A stretch of DNA of 64,000 nt from Pinus tabuliformis (taxonomy: Eukaryota; Streptophyta; Pinopsida; Pinales; Pinaceae). The notes below the pieces were generated by a model. That model was not told where the DNA came from. It worked only from the letters and a program-made list of their open reading frames with translations, and ran no database searches. The position numbers were made by a program, and so were the translations under genes. Every line of letters begins with the position of its first letter. Positions within the stretch are counted from its first letter, which is position 1. This document shows, piece by piece, positions 10,601 through 23,441 of the stretch. The stretch lies in contig CM062814.1 of NCBI GenBank assembly GCA_031772625.1, forward strand, positions 822,996,757 through 823,060,756. Reading direction: 5' to 3'.

Positions 10601-12229
10601 TCCTATTAAAAATTGTAAGTTCTGCAGTAGCCTATGCTTTCTTAACAATTGTATGTGTTTGGCTACCCCCTTTTGGTGTTACCCTTTATTGTTTAAATGA
10701 TAGTTTGGATATATAAGTGTTAATGGATTTAGGTTCATGAGCTCATAGTTTTGTATTTTTGGGAGCATGGATTCACATTTTGTAGGACATGCTTTTAAAA
10801 GGAAATCATGGCAGACTTTGAGGTGGGGGCCATGATTCCATCAAAATGGAAGCATTAATTTTAGAATGAGAAGGTAGTTGTTGGTTAGTGAGTATTGTTG
10901 GTTTTGACATTTAAACTTTTCACCTCAACTTGCTATTGTAGTGGTGTGACTCGTGGGCAAAACCTTTCCTGGTTGATGTTTTTCTTTATTGTATATTTAC
11001 TTAGTAATTTTGGCCACAACATTATGTGTCTTATAGATTTGGATAGTGTGAAAGTACTACCTTAATCCATCATATTTTTTGGCATACATGTTTATTTTTA
11101 GGATATATTGTGGGTATTCTCTCATAGCAAACATCGAAGCCAAAGTTGTTGATCCTACATGTGTATGCTACAACAAATTCTAATGTAGTTCATTTGGGGT
11201 GCAAATGTCTAAACAACAAGCATTACTGCATTGAAGTGGGATATATTTTGTATCACTTTTAGTTGTTTTATAATGTATGAGATGGTCAATAGGATAACAT
11301 TCTTGTTTATGGCTTTACTACTCATTTAAATTGCAAGAGTTTGTTTTCAAGTGAAATGTGATATATGATGACCTTGACAAATCACATAAAGCATATGCAT
11401 GTCGATGCTTGGATTTTTCGTGCCATTTATTTTGGCAACATGCAGCTTCAATGATGCTTTGTATATTTGAAACTTGAAGTGTCAAGTGCATTTCCCTTTT
11501 TAGGAGACACCATGATCAATGTATCAATTTCTTGGGCTCATTTATTTGGTGCATAAATGACACCACCAATTCTGTTAATTATTCTCTAAGGTTGTTCAAG
11601 ATTCGATGGTTGTGCCTCATGTTGAACAAAGTGTAACTAGGTTCGGTCTTCATAATGACATGATCTTTGTAAATGATGTAATAAAAGAGAATAAATTAAT
11701 TTTGTATGCCTTGCTACATGAGTTTCATGAGCAAGAAGTGTCATTAGGTCAAGAGATTTCTTCTTGATGTCTTTAGGATTTATTAATATGTCAAAGAGTC
11801 AAATCATGTACGAAGGAGCTCTTCATGAGCCTATGTAAAATGTATTCTAGCCTAGAGCAGCCCTCCAAGACCAAGCACAATCCTCCAGCTACAAGCACAA
11901 AGAAGTCTGCAAGTAAAACAATAAGGAGAACATCATGTCGGCCTCAAAAATTGAATTAAATAGCTAAATGGAAATCACGTTGGCTCAATAAAAGGACATG
12001 TCGGTTCACTTGTTGAAGTCAGCTCAAATATGGAGACAAACACGATAAATACCCCGTCAAGGTATCCACAAAAAGGTAGAGAAAGAACTCGCATTTCTCT
12101 ATGAAATTTCGGATGGGTAATAGGAGTAGAGATCCGCACTATAAGTGGACATACCCCTACACTTCGGATGGCACAGTAAGCTGCAGTCTTGGTGATAGTG
12201 ACAGTGAAGTCCTCACATATATATCTTTT
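10601..12229. other. No gene seen
   Basis: AT-moderate, non-coding on both strands, with no motif, RNA gene or transposon border that I can name. The short open frames here lack family features. Confidence 0.4.
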
Positions 12230-12620
12230 TAGTTTCGACATAATGAGAAGGAACAGTAATGACTGTGACTATCACGGTCTCGACATTCTTTCCATACACA
12301 ATCACATACTTGATGGCCACTACCTCAAACACAATCACAGTCCATGCATCATTGTGAGGAGAAGGGTCATAGTGATATAGTCTCGGCATGATTGTAACAA
12401 GTAAAAGGGTTCGGATCTATCTTTAAGCAACCTTGGCATACTCTCTAAGCACTGCTACAGTCTCGACATACTAATGATGAAGAGGATCTGAATGGTATCT
12501 CTGTAGCAGTCTCGACATAATGAGGAGCAGTGACAAGGATTACAGTTTCAGCATAATGAGAAGGAGTGACAAGGATCATCATGGTCTCAACATAATGATA
12601 ATAGAAGGATCCAATAGTAA
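12230..12620. repeat. Degenerate minisatellite
   Basis: The phrase GTCTCGACATAATGAGAAGG, in mutated forms, recurs about eight times (near 12232, 12276, 12380, 12429, 12457, 12512, 12543 and 12583), often followed by AGTGACAAGGAT. Spacing varies from about 30 to 100 bp, so it is an old, eroded tandem array. Confidence 0.6.
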
Positions 12621-14782
12621 CACACCTTATATCGACTTACATTAAGGAACAGTCATGATCCTATCACAGTCATAACCTCATTATTGAAGGTTATAATCTC
12701 GATGAAGGTTGTAGCAGTGATGAAGATCTCAATGGAGCAATCATGGTGCATCAATGACCTAGATGAAGGAAAGTCTTAACAAAACAGTGATGTCGATGAT
12801 CTCAGCAATGACAGAGAAAGGGATTGGTGTCTTGGTCTTGGAGTGGCATAGCAGGTCAAGGGTCATGGTCTTGGTATTCGTCAATTGGAATATCTATAAG
12901 AAGAATTTTGTGCATGTTTTCCTCTCCAATAGGGAGAGGCTTTGGCCCTAGAAGAAAGCCAAATATCTTGTGTTCTTGTCTCTTTGTTTTTGGTAGCAAT
13001 TTGCTGAAGTAAACACACACAGTAATAACGAAAAGAAGATCAAGCTAAGATAAATTGTAAAAACACTTCACAAAGTGTTATCATGTCAAGAAGAATCTCA
13101 TTAATTCTCCATGCCTTAGATTCTTCAACACCTCAGAGTTGAAATTACCTTGGAGAATGGGTAACTGATGTGATATTGTTTCAAGTAGATAGCTAGCAAC
13201 AACCTCCTTTTTACATGTTTTTTATTTTTTATTTTTTTTTGTGAATTTATATTGGTATTACCTTAAAATAGAAAAATATCAAGATACATTGGCCAGATAA
13301 CCATAGTTTAAATAGAATTCACTATAGTTGGTCTCAATATACCACAAAGGAAACCAAATATTTTGACCACCTATAGAGGAGATATATTGTCCAAAATAAA
13401 ACCAACTACTGCAAAACAAGCCTATCAACTACTTAACTGTAATAAAAAAAGCTAATGTCATACACAACAAAAAGTCAAGAGTTTGAAGAAATCACTGGGG
13501 TAAGATATTTAACATTCTTTCATAGAGGAGTTGGAGTATTTGCATCACACTGGAAATGGATCTCTAAATGGGCTACCTTGGCATCCATTCACTCCAAGCA
13601 AACACATTGATGATGTTGGGCATGTTTAATGTCATTCAAATAAGAGAAGATGTCATATTGCTCCTCATGTTTTTCCTTCAGGACCCTGCCCAAGAGGGTC
13701 TTCATCTACCAATATAGGGAAATGGAGTTGAGATACAGTTTCCATTTTCCCCTTGTAAGACCTAGGTTAGGAACCCAATGAGCTACCTCATCAAGAATCT
13801 CCAAGTCTGAGAAAGCTTAATGGCCCATAATAGAAAGGGACTGAAGGCGACAAATATCGTTGCAGATTTAAAGGGGGACATCAAAGTGGAAAGTGTTCTT
13901 AGCCTCTTGCACTTGTGCCTAGGTGTGATTTTGACCTTGGGGGCCATGACCTATGCCCACTCCCCCGACTATTGCGTATGCATTGCTAAGGCATGCTTCA
14001 TAGGGATGGAAGATCGGGGGTCATGGAATAACACACTAGAGGTGGAGGGACAAAGGTAAGGGTGGTCCAAATAAATATTGGAGTGGTGAAAGGGTGACAA
14101 CCATAACATAAAATACCATCATTGAGTGAGGGCACAAGGAAACTAGAGGGCAAAAAAGAGACTCCTCAAACGGGTAATACTTTAAGCTGTTATGAATACC
14201 CCACCAACTATGCAACTACAACCCAACAAATATTGTGCACCCAACTGAACAATGGCTAATTAACTCACAATGTAAGGAGATGAGACCAAATCCAAAGGTC
14301 TTAGGAAGTATCATGGTATATATGTTTGTCTTCGTCCTAACCTTCAATTGCAACAAGACTAAAAGTGGCGAGGCTACCACTAATGTAGAAGGCTCCAACA
14401 CCGGAGAGACCCACCCCGATAAATAGATAACCTTGTTAATATAACCAAGATTTTCGTTTTATGTCTCCATCCCACTCATGTTGTAAGAGCCAAACTTTCC
14501 AAAGACTAGAGACCAATTTGTCTCCCAAACAACTATAGACCATTGCAACACCAATAATTGGCATAACTAAGCTCATTGTAGATAAAAGCAGGAAATAATT
14601 ACCTAAGAATACATTTAAATTGTCATGCATTGGCCACTTATCGCCAGTGGCATGTACAAGAAATCCTACTTATGGCAAGGGCGAGAGTGTATTCCACCGT
14701 AAAAGATGCAAAGGGAGATTACTGCAAATAGGGTGAAGCCAAGATGAATATTTGTCATGGTCATTAATTAATAAATGAGAGT
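12621..14782. other. No gene seen
   Basis: Mixed low-copy-looking DNA with a few short open frames on both strands (for example 13820-14059 + and 14235-14426 +). None shows a domain, a plausible splice structure or a codon pattern that would support it. The right part may be the 3' untranslated region of the LINE fragment that follows. Confidence 0.4.
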
Positions 14783-15300
14783 TCATATGCTTGTGCATGT
14801 GGGGTGGGGGGTTGGCCACGCTACCCCCCTCTTAAACGCTTTGCCCGTCGATGGGCTCATGAGCTCGCCCCACAACCTCCTATTGGATTTTAATATCCAC
14901 CTCGATTGGGGATCTTTTATCCTCATCCAATATGGATTGCAAAAAGTCAATCCTGCTTGATTGATCCTATATATGCCAGGTTTCTTGAGGCAAATATCTT
15001 TATCCTGGCACCCCATATTAGTAAGAAGGTCTAACGCTTTATTACTTGTTCTCTGAGAGTGTGAAGCTATAACATGATTAATGGAGAGGATCAATGACAA
15101 AATATGGGAAATGAGATGTTCAAGCCTCCAACTCTTAGACAATTTAGATAAAGGGATGCCATTGATGATTTTTTGAGCAGTCGTAATAACTAGTCGGGAA
15201 TCCCCATCAATTTGAAGTTTAGAGTAGCTTGGATTGAGAGCCAACCTCAAACGTCTTTCTAGAGCAAGGAATTACACAATGTTGTTGCTTGTAGTGCCAT
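14783..15300 (-). pseudogene. LINE RNase H domain fragment
   Basis: The minus strand encodes the C-terminal RNase H (RVT_3 type) of a plant L1-type LINE ORF2. Entering near 15300, the motif TSNNIV, stop, FLALERRLRLAL matches the N-x-A/V-E-x-x-AL helix, with the catalytic Glu replaced by TAA. Then LQIDGDSRLVI carries the catalytic Asp, followed by SKSWRLEHL, and the final motif is degraded (SNKALDLL where Ala-Asp is usual). The frame then runs into untranslated sequence. No RT or endonuclease lies upstream, so this is a broken fragment. Confidence 0.75.
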
Positions 15301-16211
15301 AGTTTTCCATGCACACCTTTTATGTATGCACTCTTATAACCTTTAGCTCCTTGTCATTTCACTCCTATCCCACAATATTATGCATGTTTAATTTTTTCCC
15401 CTTTTCTAATTGCTTTTCTTTGTTCATAGTATAGAGCATATACTTTGTGTTGGTTTATCTAATTTCCTTGACAAATTAATTCCTATAGATAATTGTTCCA
15501 ATTCATTTCCTATATGTTTGAACTCTAATCTTTATTGAATAAAACATCATGGTTGATTAGTTTATTTTTATGCAAGTTTTAATCTAGCACTTTTGCTATA
15601 ATTTCATATTTGGATTGATGCAATTAACTATTAGTTTATTTATGTGCATAAATTGAACACTTGAAGGATAATTAATCACTTACATAAGCCGCATATTAAA
15701 ATTTATATGCACATTTAATTGGAGGATTTGTACCTTCAAGGGAAAGACACCACTAACTTATCCATCTAATTAACTTAACCTTGTTGCTAGTGAGTTTAGG
15801 GCTTTAAATCTAACTTGGTTTTCATCCTCACTTTTGTTGTTGAGCACCTTATAAGGGTGTTTTAAGTGTTGTTTCCTGATTCCATTTTGAGCATTAGCAT
15901 ATCCATTTACATATGATAGATAAAAAAAATCCTTCATTTTTTGTATAACAAGTGTTCTAACATACCCAATATTGGTATTGGTCTCATATTTCCAAAATCT
16001 GACTTATGCTTTTCCCATTTTGCACTGTGGCAACAACAATACTTGAATAAACTCCATTGCAATGAACTTACCCAAAATAACTAGGTATGTTCTTCTTCCA
16101 TGTATATTGTGTTTGTGTTATCAATAAAGTTATTATGGCCATTACAATTGAATAACAATGAATTTTGGTTTAACTGAAATACTTTATGTGGGTGTTAACT
16201 TAGTTAAAATT
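15301..16211. other. No gene seen
   Basis: AT-rich and without a convincing frame. I see no transposon border. Confidence 0.4.
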
Positions 16212-16698
16212 AGATATCATTTTTCGGGATTAACTGCATAAAATAAGTCATTAAACTATGACCATGTCCCCAAGTATTGATCTCAACTGACCAAATTTCT
16301 CATGATTTTGAATAGTCCACATAATAGTCAGTGCATCAGGTGATCCTCACAAGGGTGAAGAAGTGGGATTGGTACTAGCGAAATAAATCACATAACATTA
16401 ATCATCACCTCCTGGGCTTGCACCTGGTAACCATGACTTCCCGGGAAGTCACCCATCCCAAGCCTCCTCTGGCTTAAGCACACTTAACTGCTGAGTTTCC
16501 CCCACAATCAAGACCACATAGGGTGATGCCCCATTTGCAAAACCTTAACAAGTATTGTGCCATATAAACTATTTAGTTAGAGCTCCCTTCACTCTTTTCA
16601 TTTAATCATGGGGCTTTCACAGTGCAACATATAAGATATCATTTTCAAGATTAACTGCATAAAGTAAGTCATTAAACTATGACCATATCCATGAATAT
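16212..16698. repeat. Direct repeat pair flanking a 5S-derived segment
   Basis: About 65 bp beginning AGATATCATTTT and containing ATTAACTGCATAAA and AAACTATGACCAT occurs at 16212-16276 and again at 16634-16698 (offset 422 bp). The copies differ at roughly ten positions. The 5S-like sequence lies between them. The pair could be termini of a small retroelement or a local tandem duplication. Confidence 0.6.
16413..16499 (-). pseudogene. 5S rRNA-derived sequence
   Basis: Read on the minus strand, about 85 nt follow plant 5S rRNA from the helix after loop A to near the 3' end. Landmarks are ACTCAGCAGTTAAG (A-box region), GTGCTT, then GGATGGGTGAC and TTCCCGGGAAGTC (C-box region), and finally a TGCAAGCCC-like end. 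It differs from functional 5S RNA in many places (for example the loop E area), so it is not an active gene. Candidates are a dispersed 5S pseudogene, a 5S-derived SINE, or the promoter part of a Cassandra-type TRIM element, whose LTRs are known to carry 5S sequence. Confidence 0.75.
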
Positions 16699-17375
16699 TG
16701 GTTAAAATTGATGTGTGGATTTGATTAGAGGTGAACTTACATGAATATTCACAAGTAAATGCACAAAAACAAGAGTTACTCCAAATGGAGTTGGCAGGTT
16801 CTTCCCTTCAAACCCTCTCCTTAATCTCTTTCCCACATCATACATGGTGGGATGTCGAAGGAGGAAGGTGTGTGCCCACTTCAAGAACATAGGACATATA
16901 TTTGCCTTATATAACTATACCTATCTCTACCTCTATCATTGCAAAAATTTGACCTAGTACCATTGCAAAAATTTGACTAAAGCTAAAGGGATGAGACGTG
17001 CCACCTTAAAGATCCTTAATGAAGACATAAAAGAGGATATGCAAATCCCCTTTAGAACTAGCAAAATCTTTAAAAACCAACAAATTAAGCTACTTCGAAT
17101 ATCTTTGTAGCATGCATTACAAGCATCTACTCTCAATATTCTCATAGCATTAGGAGTTATATTTTCTTTCTTTAACTTTAGCATAGTTAACAAGGTTTGG
17201 GTATGCGTACTTAAGAGGGAGAGCTTGCTATATGCAAACTTAGAAAGGACGTGCATTAATGTGTTCAAAAATATCTAAAACTCTTTATAGTAGCAATGTG
17301 TCACCTACCATTGTGGAGCTATTAGCAAACTTGTCACTTGATCATGCATTGAACTTTATTTGAATATGTAGGAAT
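16699..17375. other. No gene seen
   Basis: Unclassified DNA with short open frames on the minus strand (16702-16890, 16954-17268) that show no domain. The right end may be the 5' remnant of the LINE fragment beginning near 17376. Confidence 0.4.
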
Positions 17376-17757
17376 TTGTTGCTTTGTAGCATCCTTGTTG
17401 GAGGAGGAGGGATGATCAAGTTGTTAGATAATAGATCCATCCGTTTTAGAATTGGACTTGGATTTGGATCAAATACCAAGGCTGAATTGATAACAACGTG
17501 GACTCTCATGATGCTTGCTAAGCTAAAAAACATTGATAGCATACGCATTCTTGATAATTCAAAATGTGTTGTCGATTGGTTGAAAGGAGAGTCTGACCTG
17601 GAGGTGCTACATTTAGAAGCATGGAAACACAAAATAAAGGAAATTAAATCAAAGTTCCAGGAGATTAGTTTTCAGCCATTTATAGAGAGTTCAACTCCAC
17701 AACGGACAATCTCTCAAAAAGAGCTTTGGAATTGGATCCAGACTTAATTATTTTTTA
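17376..17757 (+). pseudogene. LINE RNase H domain fragment with a frameshift
   Basis: Plus-strand end of a LINE ORF2. The frame shows GGGGMIKLL, GLGFGSNTKAELIT with the catalytic Glu, RILDNSKCVVDWLKGES where the usual GDS is DNS (catalytic position kept as Asp, Gly lost), and EAWKHKIKEIKSKFQEISF. At about 17677 a one-base shift moves the reading into another frame. That frame carries the conserved IYREFN, TTDNLSKRAL end and a stop (TAA at 17755-17757). The RT is absent, so this is a 5'-truncated or broken LINE tail. It belongs to a family related to, but distinct from, the RNase H of the large LINE at 19-25 kb. Confidence 0.8.
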
Positions 17758-17970
17758 AGACCACATTGGTAACAAAATCTAGAGCACTCACTCCATTCCT
17801 ATTGCCATCCCCACCTAAAGCACAACGCCCTGAATTTAGGTGACATATAAAAAGTGTTCATCGATTTAGCTTCAAAGAATGCAGGCAACACTAGTAGTTT
17901 TTGTTTTTTTTACATGTGCCCTCTTATGAAATCTTGTTTTTGTTGTATTTTCAAGCTGCATTTCCAGTGT

Positions 17971-18132
17971 TTTCTAGCTATTATAGGACTACTTTTTTCA
18001 GTATGTTACATTCCTTATTGTTCAATTTATTCAACTCTATAAGGGGCAATATTTTCTAGCTATTATAGAACTACTTTTTTTTCTTCAGTATGTTACAATC
18101 CTTATTGTTCAATTTATTCAACTCTATAAGGG
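17971..18132. repeat. Tandem duplication, about 82 bp unit
   Basis: TTTCTAGCTATTATAG at 17971 and again at 18053, each followed by a T-run, CAGTATGTTACA, CCTTATTGTTCAATTT and AACTCTATAAGGG. The second copy has a small insertion in the T-run. Non-coding. Confidence 0.8.
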
Positions 18133-18540
18133 CCTTTGGTCTGTGAACAATCTGGCCTTTCTTAACTAGTTACGAGTCTACAACTTCGATCTATTTCTTC
18201 AGTAACTTTACCAATCTTATTTCTGAGAAGTTGTAAAGATACAAATCTATACTTTCTTTTTATTCAACTCTATAAATAACCAAAAAATATCTTATTACAG
18301 TGAAAAAAACACTAATTCCATACTAAAAATCCTTTGAAATAAATAATAACCCCAAAAGTCTTTCTTCAAATTTTTGAGTTTTACACCCGCCTCTTCCTAA
18401 TTTTACCAAATTATTGTGAAATCCAAATTATAGTAGTCATATAGCAAAAGTTCACACCACTTATAAATTAAACCTAGATACAAATGCATAAAAGATAAAT
18501 AAACGACAACATATAAGGAAACAATGATTTTGGGATTTTA

Positions 18541-18715
18541 CCAACCTAAATTGAAATGCATTTACAATTTCTTTAAGACAGATTAATAAATTTATAAAAT
18601 AATAGTTAAATGAATAACAATATCTAATAAATCCCAACCTAAATTGAAATGCATTTACAATTTTCTTAAGACAGATTAATACATTTATAAAATAGTACTT
18701 AAATCAATAACAATA
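18541..18715. repeat. Tandem duplication, 93 bp unit
   Basis: CCAACCTAAATTGAAATGCA at 18541 recurs at 18634; the units continue with AAGACAGATTAATA and ATTTATAAAATA. A few substitutions separate them. AT-rich, non-coding. Confidence 0.8.
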
Positions 18716-19020
18716 TTTAATATATTAATAATAAAATGATAATATAAAAATTAGTGGAAACTTTTTTTATATAACACTTTTCAATAAACTTAATCACTAG
18801 TTATTGATGTTAATCACTTACTTATTTTAATATAATTTTAAATTAATATAAAATTTTAACACAATAAGAGTTTAATAAATTTCAAAACCAACAAAAAGTC
18901 AAAGTTTTTTATCAAAATAAAAAATAATTTAACCCACCTGCATATAAAATATATTATAAAATAAAATATTTATAAAATATTTTGATTTCTAAATGAATTA
19001 TGGTTTTTGGGCAAGTGGTA
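18716..19020. repeat. AT-rich dispersed repeat, related to 30430-30560
   Basis: The segment with AAATTAGTGGAAAC, CAATAAACTTAATCACTAG and neighbouring TTTATTAATAATAAAAT matches a stretch at about 30430-30560 with small differences. It ends at the poly(A) junction of LINE-1. It was probably continuous with sequence now found beyond the Gag-only LTR element. Confidence 0.6.
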
Positions 19021-19299
19021 TTTTTTTTTCTCGGGGAGAAAATATCGTAATTTCATTAATTGCTGAAATTACATGCTATAGATGTTCGTAAGCATATGCA
19101 AACTGTGACCTTAGTCAGCTGATAGTAGTTCCAGAAATAGATACTAAGTAGACCCAGTAGGGTGTACTGTGCAACTGTGCTATTACAAACCAAAATGTCA
19201 CCAGATGGTGATAACTGTTCAAAAGCTCAAAAGTATTAATTACAATATTTACATAACTGTGTTAATAATCAAAATATGTTGTAAATCTTAGGGGTTGTC

Positions 19300-22200
19300 C
19301 CCCCTCCGAAGTTTCTGGTCTATGTATGGTCTGTTAAAGTACTGATAGATTCTTTCTGGTGTATGTTCAGTGATCAGCCATTCTCCTCGAGGACGATTCG
19401 TTGCCTCTTTCGAAAGCTTGTCCGCATTTTCATCGCTCCCTATAGATGTGAGAGCATGAAAAATGATCAATATGCGTTTTAAATAAAACAATTTCATCCA
19501 TAATAGTTATTAGAGAAAATGCATGGCATGTAGCTGCATTGTTAAACCAATTTATAACATTTTTGGAGTCCCCATATATTTGAATATGTCTGCACTGTTT
19601 GAGGATAGCAAAATAAATCAAATGTCGAAGAGAGATCAGTTCTGCGAAATTGTTTGTGCCCTCGCCCAAGCCCATGCAAATCTGAAAGAAATGTGTGTCT
19701 GATAGATGGAAAATTATGCCACCCCCGCAGCCCTGGGCTTGTGCAGCCCCATCAAAATATGCCCAGGGCCGAGTTTTGTCAATCTGTTCCTGATTAATGA
19801 TCCTGGGTCTGTTGATGATCTCTTCAGCTGGGATTTCCTCATACCCCGAGCAAATCTTAGGTGGAATCAGGGCCCAGTTTATAGGCCTGTCTCGGAAGAT
19901 GATACAGTTACGTCCCAGCCAAATGTGCCAAGAGACCAGGAGCGACAGGTTTCTTATCTTTGGGTCATTTGCTTCACCCCACCAGTTGTCCCAAGCACTA
20001 GGGATATCTTCACCGTGCCAGGTTTGGTTTATGTTGAGAGAAAGCAGAACTTGCGTCCAGAGCATCTTTGATATAGGGCAAGTGAGGAATAAGTGATGAT
20101 TCGATTCCTCCTCCTGATGGCAGAGTACACACCATGAAGGTCCTGTGTAAGCCCTTTTCCTAAGATTTGTTCTTGTAGGTGTTTTATCCTCGAGGATATT
20201 CCACATCAATAGTCTAGTGCACGGGGGAGCTTTCAATTTCTAGAGGTGAGTCCACCAGCCTTTCAGTCTGTCTGGTTTTGCCTCTGCTTGTATGATGTCA
20301 TATCCTTGCTTAGAAGAGTAATGACCCTTTTTGGAATGACCCCAAATTAACTCATCCTTGTCTTCATTTAGTCGAACGTGGGACTCTATTAGAGCTTGTA
20401 TATAATTTTTCCACGATATTTCCCATTGAATTGGGATATTCCACTCCACCCCAGAGTGCCAAGCTTGTGACAGAAAGGAAGTATTTCGGTGGTCGCCAAG
20501 TTGTGAAATGTACAGGATGCCTATATTGTTTAGGAATGTGATCAACTCTGGTGGTAGTTGATATACATTCCCACTGCTAGTCCAGGGGTCAATCCCAATG
20601 CGCACAGATGCACCATTTCTGATTTTCCAGATGAGACCTCTTTTGACGATGGGAAAAGTATTTAGAATGGCCCTCCATATGACTGAGATTCCTTTTCTGC
20701 TCCAAGAGGGATGCCTTATCCAATCAATAATGGAGCTGGGCCAGATATATTTGTGGGAGATCACCTCCGACCAGAGACTCTTGTGTTTTAGGAGTAACCA
20801 CCCCTGTTTAGCAACCAACGCTTGTGCGAAAGTCGGAAGTTGTTTTAGTCCCCAACCTCCCCATTTTTTGGGGATTGCAATTTTGCTCCATTTAACCTAG
20901 GCGAAAGGATTCCCATCCTTCCGACCCTTCCACAGGAAATGACTGCAAACTTTTTGTATTATGTTAAGAATCCCCATGGGGATCCATGCCAACAACATCC
21001 AAAAAACAGGGGTAGCTTGTAATACTGCTTTGATAAGAATCAATCTTCCTGCCCTAGATAGGAAGCGATGACACTAGATATTAATTCTTTTCTCCACCTT
21101 AGTAATCAGCCAGATCCAATCAACTAGTTTGTAACCATCTGCTTTGAGTCTAAAACCCAGGTACTTCAGACTGGCCTAAAGATCTAATACCTGAAAGGGG
21201 AAATTTTGTAGCGAGAGTTGTATTTCTTGATGGGAGCATTCTGAGAAGGATATAATGGACTTTTCCTTGTTGATTTCCATCCCTGTAGCAATACTGAAAA
21301 GCTTTAATGACTCTTTTAAGGTAATGATATCCTGTACACTCCCACTGAGGAAAATAAGTATATCGTCCACGAAGAGAAGATGAGTCAATGTAAAATGATC
21401 AGTAATCTTCAATCCCATGAGTCCCAGTTCGCTTCTCCGAATCAATCAATTTACTCAGGCCTTCCATAACAAGGAGAAAAAGAAGAGGGGATAGTGGACA
21501 ACCCTGTCTTATTCCCCTTTCTGCCTGAAAGGGATGGGAGGCTGACCCATTGATGAGAATTGCAAAGGATATAGATGTAATATAGCCCATAATCCAACTT
21601 ATGAACTCCAGAGGGAAGTCGAGATGAGTGAGAATCATTTTGAGGTACAGCCAGCTTACTTTATCAAAGGCTTTTGATAAGTCTATTTTAAGAGCCATCC
21701 CTTTGATCTTTTTCAATTTGATAGAGTGGAGGGCTTCCTGGGGCGAGCCGATGGCTTCATGGATGTGTCTATTATGAAGGAAAGCAAATTGTTCTTGAGA
21801 GATATGATCAGATAGAATAGGCTTGATGCAATTGGCAATGATCTTGGCTATGATTTTGTAGAGGCAATTGCAGAGTGAAATAGGACGGAAGTCATTGAAG
21901 GAGGAGGGGGAGTCGGTTTTTGGAATGAGGGTGATGTAGGTGGAGTTAAGGGGGGCATATATACGACCAAGGGTCCGACTTTCTTCAATTACTGCAAGTA
22001 GGTCCGGACCAATAATGTCCAGGAAGGCAATATAAAATTCCACAGGCCAGCCATCCGGGCCTGGGCTTTTATCTCTCTTGAACCATTTTAGAGTGCTTTC
22101 AAGTTCCCCCATGGACATAGGCTTGATGAGATCGTCGATGCCATTTAGATCCAAGTATCTAGGGAAGTGACCAGCCAGATTGATGATTTCGGGCAGAGAG

Positions 22201-23441
22201 GGGGTAGTGGGGGCTTTAAAAAGACTTTTGAAATGGGCATATCCAAGCCGGGCTAGCTGAGTGTGAGTGGTGGCCAGACCCTCTTGTTCCATGGGAATCT
22301 GCCAGATGGTGTTATTGGCTTTCCTTCCATTTGCAAAATTGTGAAAAAAATTGGTATTGCCATCCCCTGCTTGCAGCCAAATTGCTCTGCTTCTGAGCCT
22401 CCATAACTCTTCCCTTTCCAAAAGGATCTTGGATTTCTGAGATTCCAATTCCACCAGACAGACCTTAGTTTCATTGGATAAGAAGCCAAGCCATTTTCAT
22501 CAGTTAAGGAGGCCAGCTGGTCTTCAATGTCCACCAGAGATTGTTCATCCCGCTCTTTTTTCCTCTTGGACCAGTCAATGGTTAGTCTCTTGAGCTAATT
22601 CAGGTGCCTACAGAAATCAGTAGCCTTTCTCTGATCTCTGAGGGGAGGCTGTGCTCGCCAGTAATCCGAAACTAATTTGACATAGTATGGGTCTTTTAAG
22701 TATGATGAATTAAATTTGAAAGGGGCTCGAGGTTTCCTGGAAGGACCAGTCACTTGCAGGTAGATGGGAGAATGGTCCGATATGCCTCCCGAGCCAACCC
22801 ATTGTCTATAAAGAGTGAGGGTTCGAAGGAGCTCTTCATGAATAAGGAATCTGTCCAGCCTTCTTCCAAGAGTTGCTTCACCAGTATGTCTGTTATGCCA
22901 TGTGGGCATTTTCTTGTTCATGGGGACATCAATAAGCCCGTGGAGATCCAGGAGGGAGCTCAGCTGGTCTGAGAGAGGGTCAATCTGTGAGTGATGACCC
23001 CAGGATTCCTCATTCCCAATGGAAAAATTTAGGTCACCTCCGATGATGGTGGAGCTAGTGATCATTTAGTTAACCAGAAAGGAATGCCAGAAAGAAAGTC
23101 TATTTGGTTGGGGGCATAAATATTCATGATTCAGATGTGTTTGCCTAAATCAGCACCAAGAACATCCATGCCCAAGAAACCTAAGCCACCCCAAGAAGAT
23201 ATCACTTTGATGGTTTTAGGGTTTATGCCCATGGCAAGACCTCCAGATCTGCCCACTGCATCTAGGCCATGGAATGCAACCCAGGAAGGAGAGAAAGTAG
23301 GGTCCTGGTAATCAGTTCGGAGGGTCCAAGGGTTTCTTGAAGGAGTAATATGTCACAGGGGGAACGATTCAGGAGATGCTTAAGAGCCAGTTTTTTCTTA
23401 GGGTTGGCTAATCCCCTGCAGTTGAAAGAAAGCCAAATCAT
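19300..23441 (-). pseudogene. LINE-1 ORF2: endonuclease, reverse transcriptase, RNase H; broken
   Basis: ATG at 23441-23439 begins MIWLSFNCRGLANPKKK, the usual apurinic-like endonuclease opening, with the catalytic Glu in LLLQETL. After a decayed stretch the domain resumes with GGDLNFS and SDHSPI (23065-22595). RT spans 22454-21176: KSPGPDGWPVEFY, YITLIPK, FRPISLCN, DLSKAFDKVSW, RGIRQGCPLSP and, after a frameshift near 21420, LLFVDDILIF with the catalytic Asp pair. Next come the zf-RVT domain (WCVLCHQEEESNHHLFLTCP, about 20130) and RNase H (YFDGA, NNFAELI, IYGDSKNV, and ADKLSKEA after a frameshift near 19437). In the frame 21445-19440 four stops occur, all TAG (21176, 21074, 20897, 20240). 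Confidence 0.9.

Noticed and set aside
12763-14059. Small plus-strand frames (12763, 12824, 13820) considered as genes
   Set aside because: No domain, overlapping frames, and the left part follows a degenerate minisatellite.
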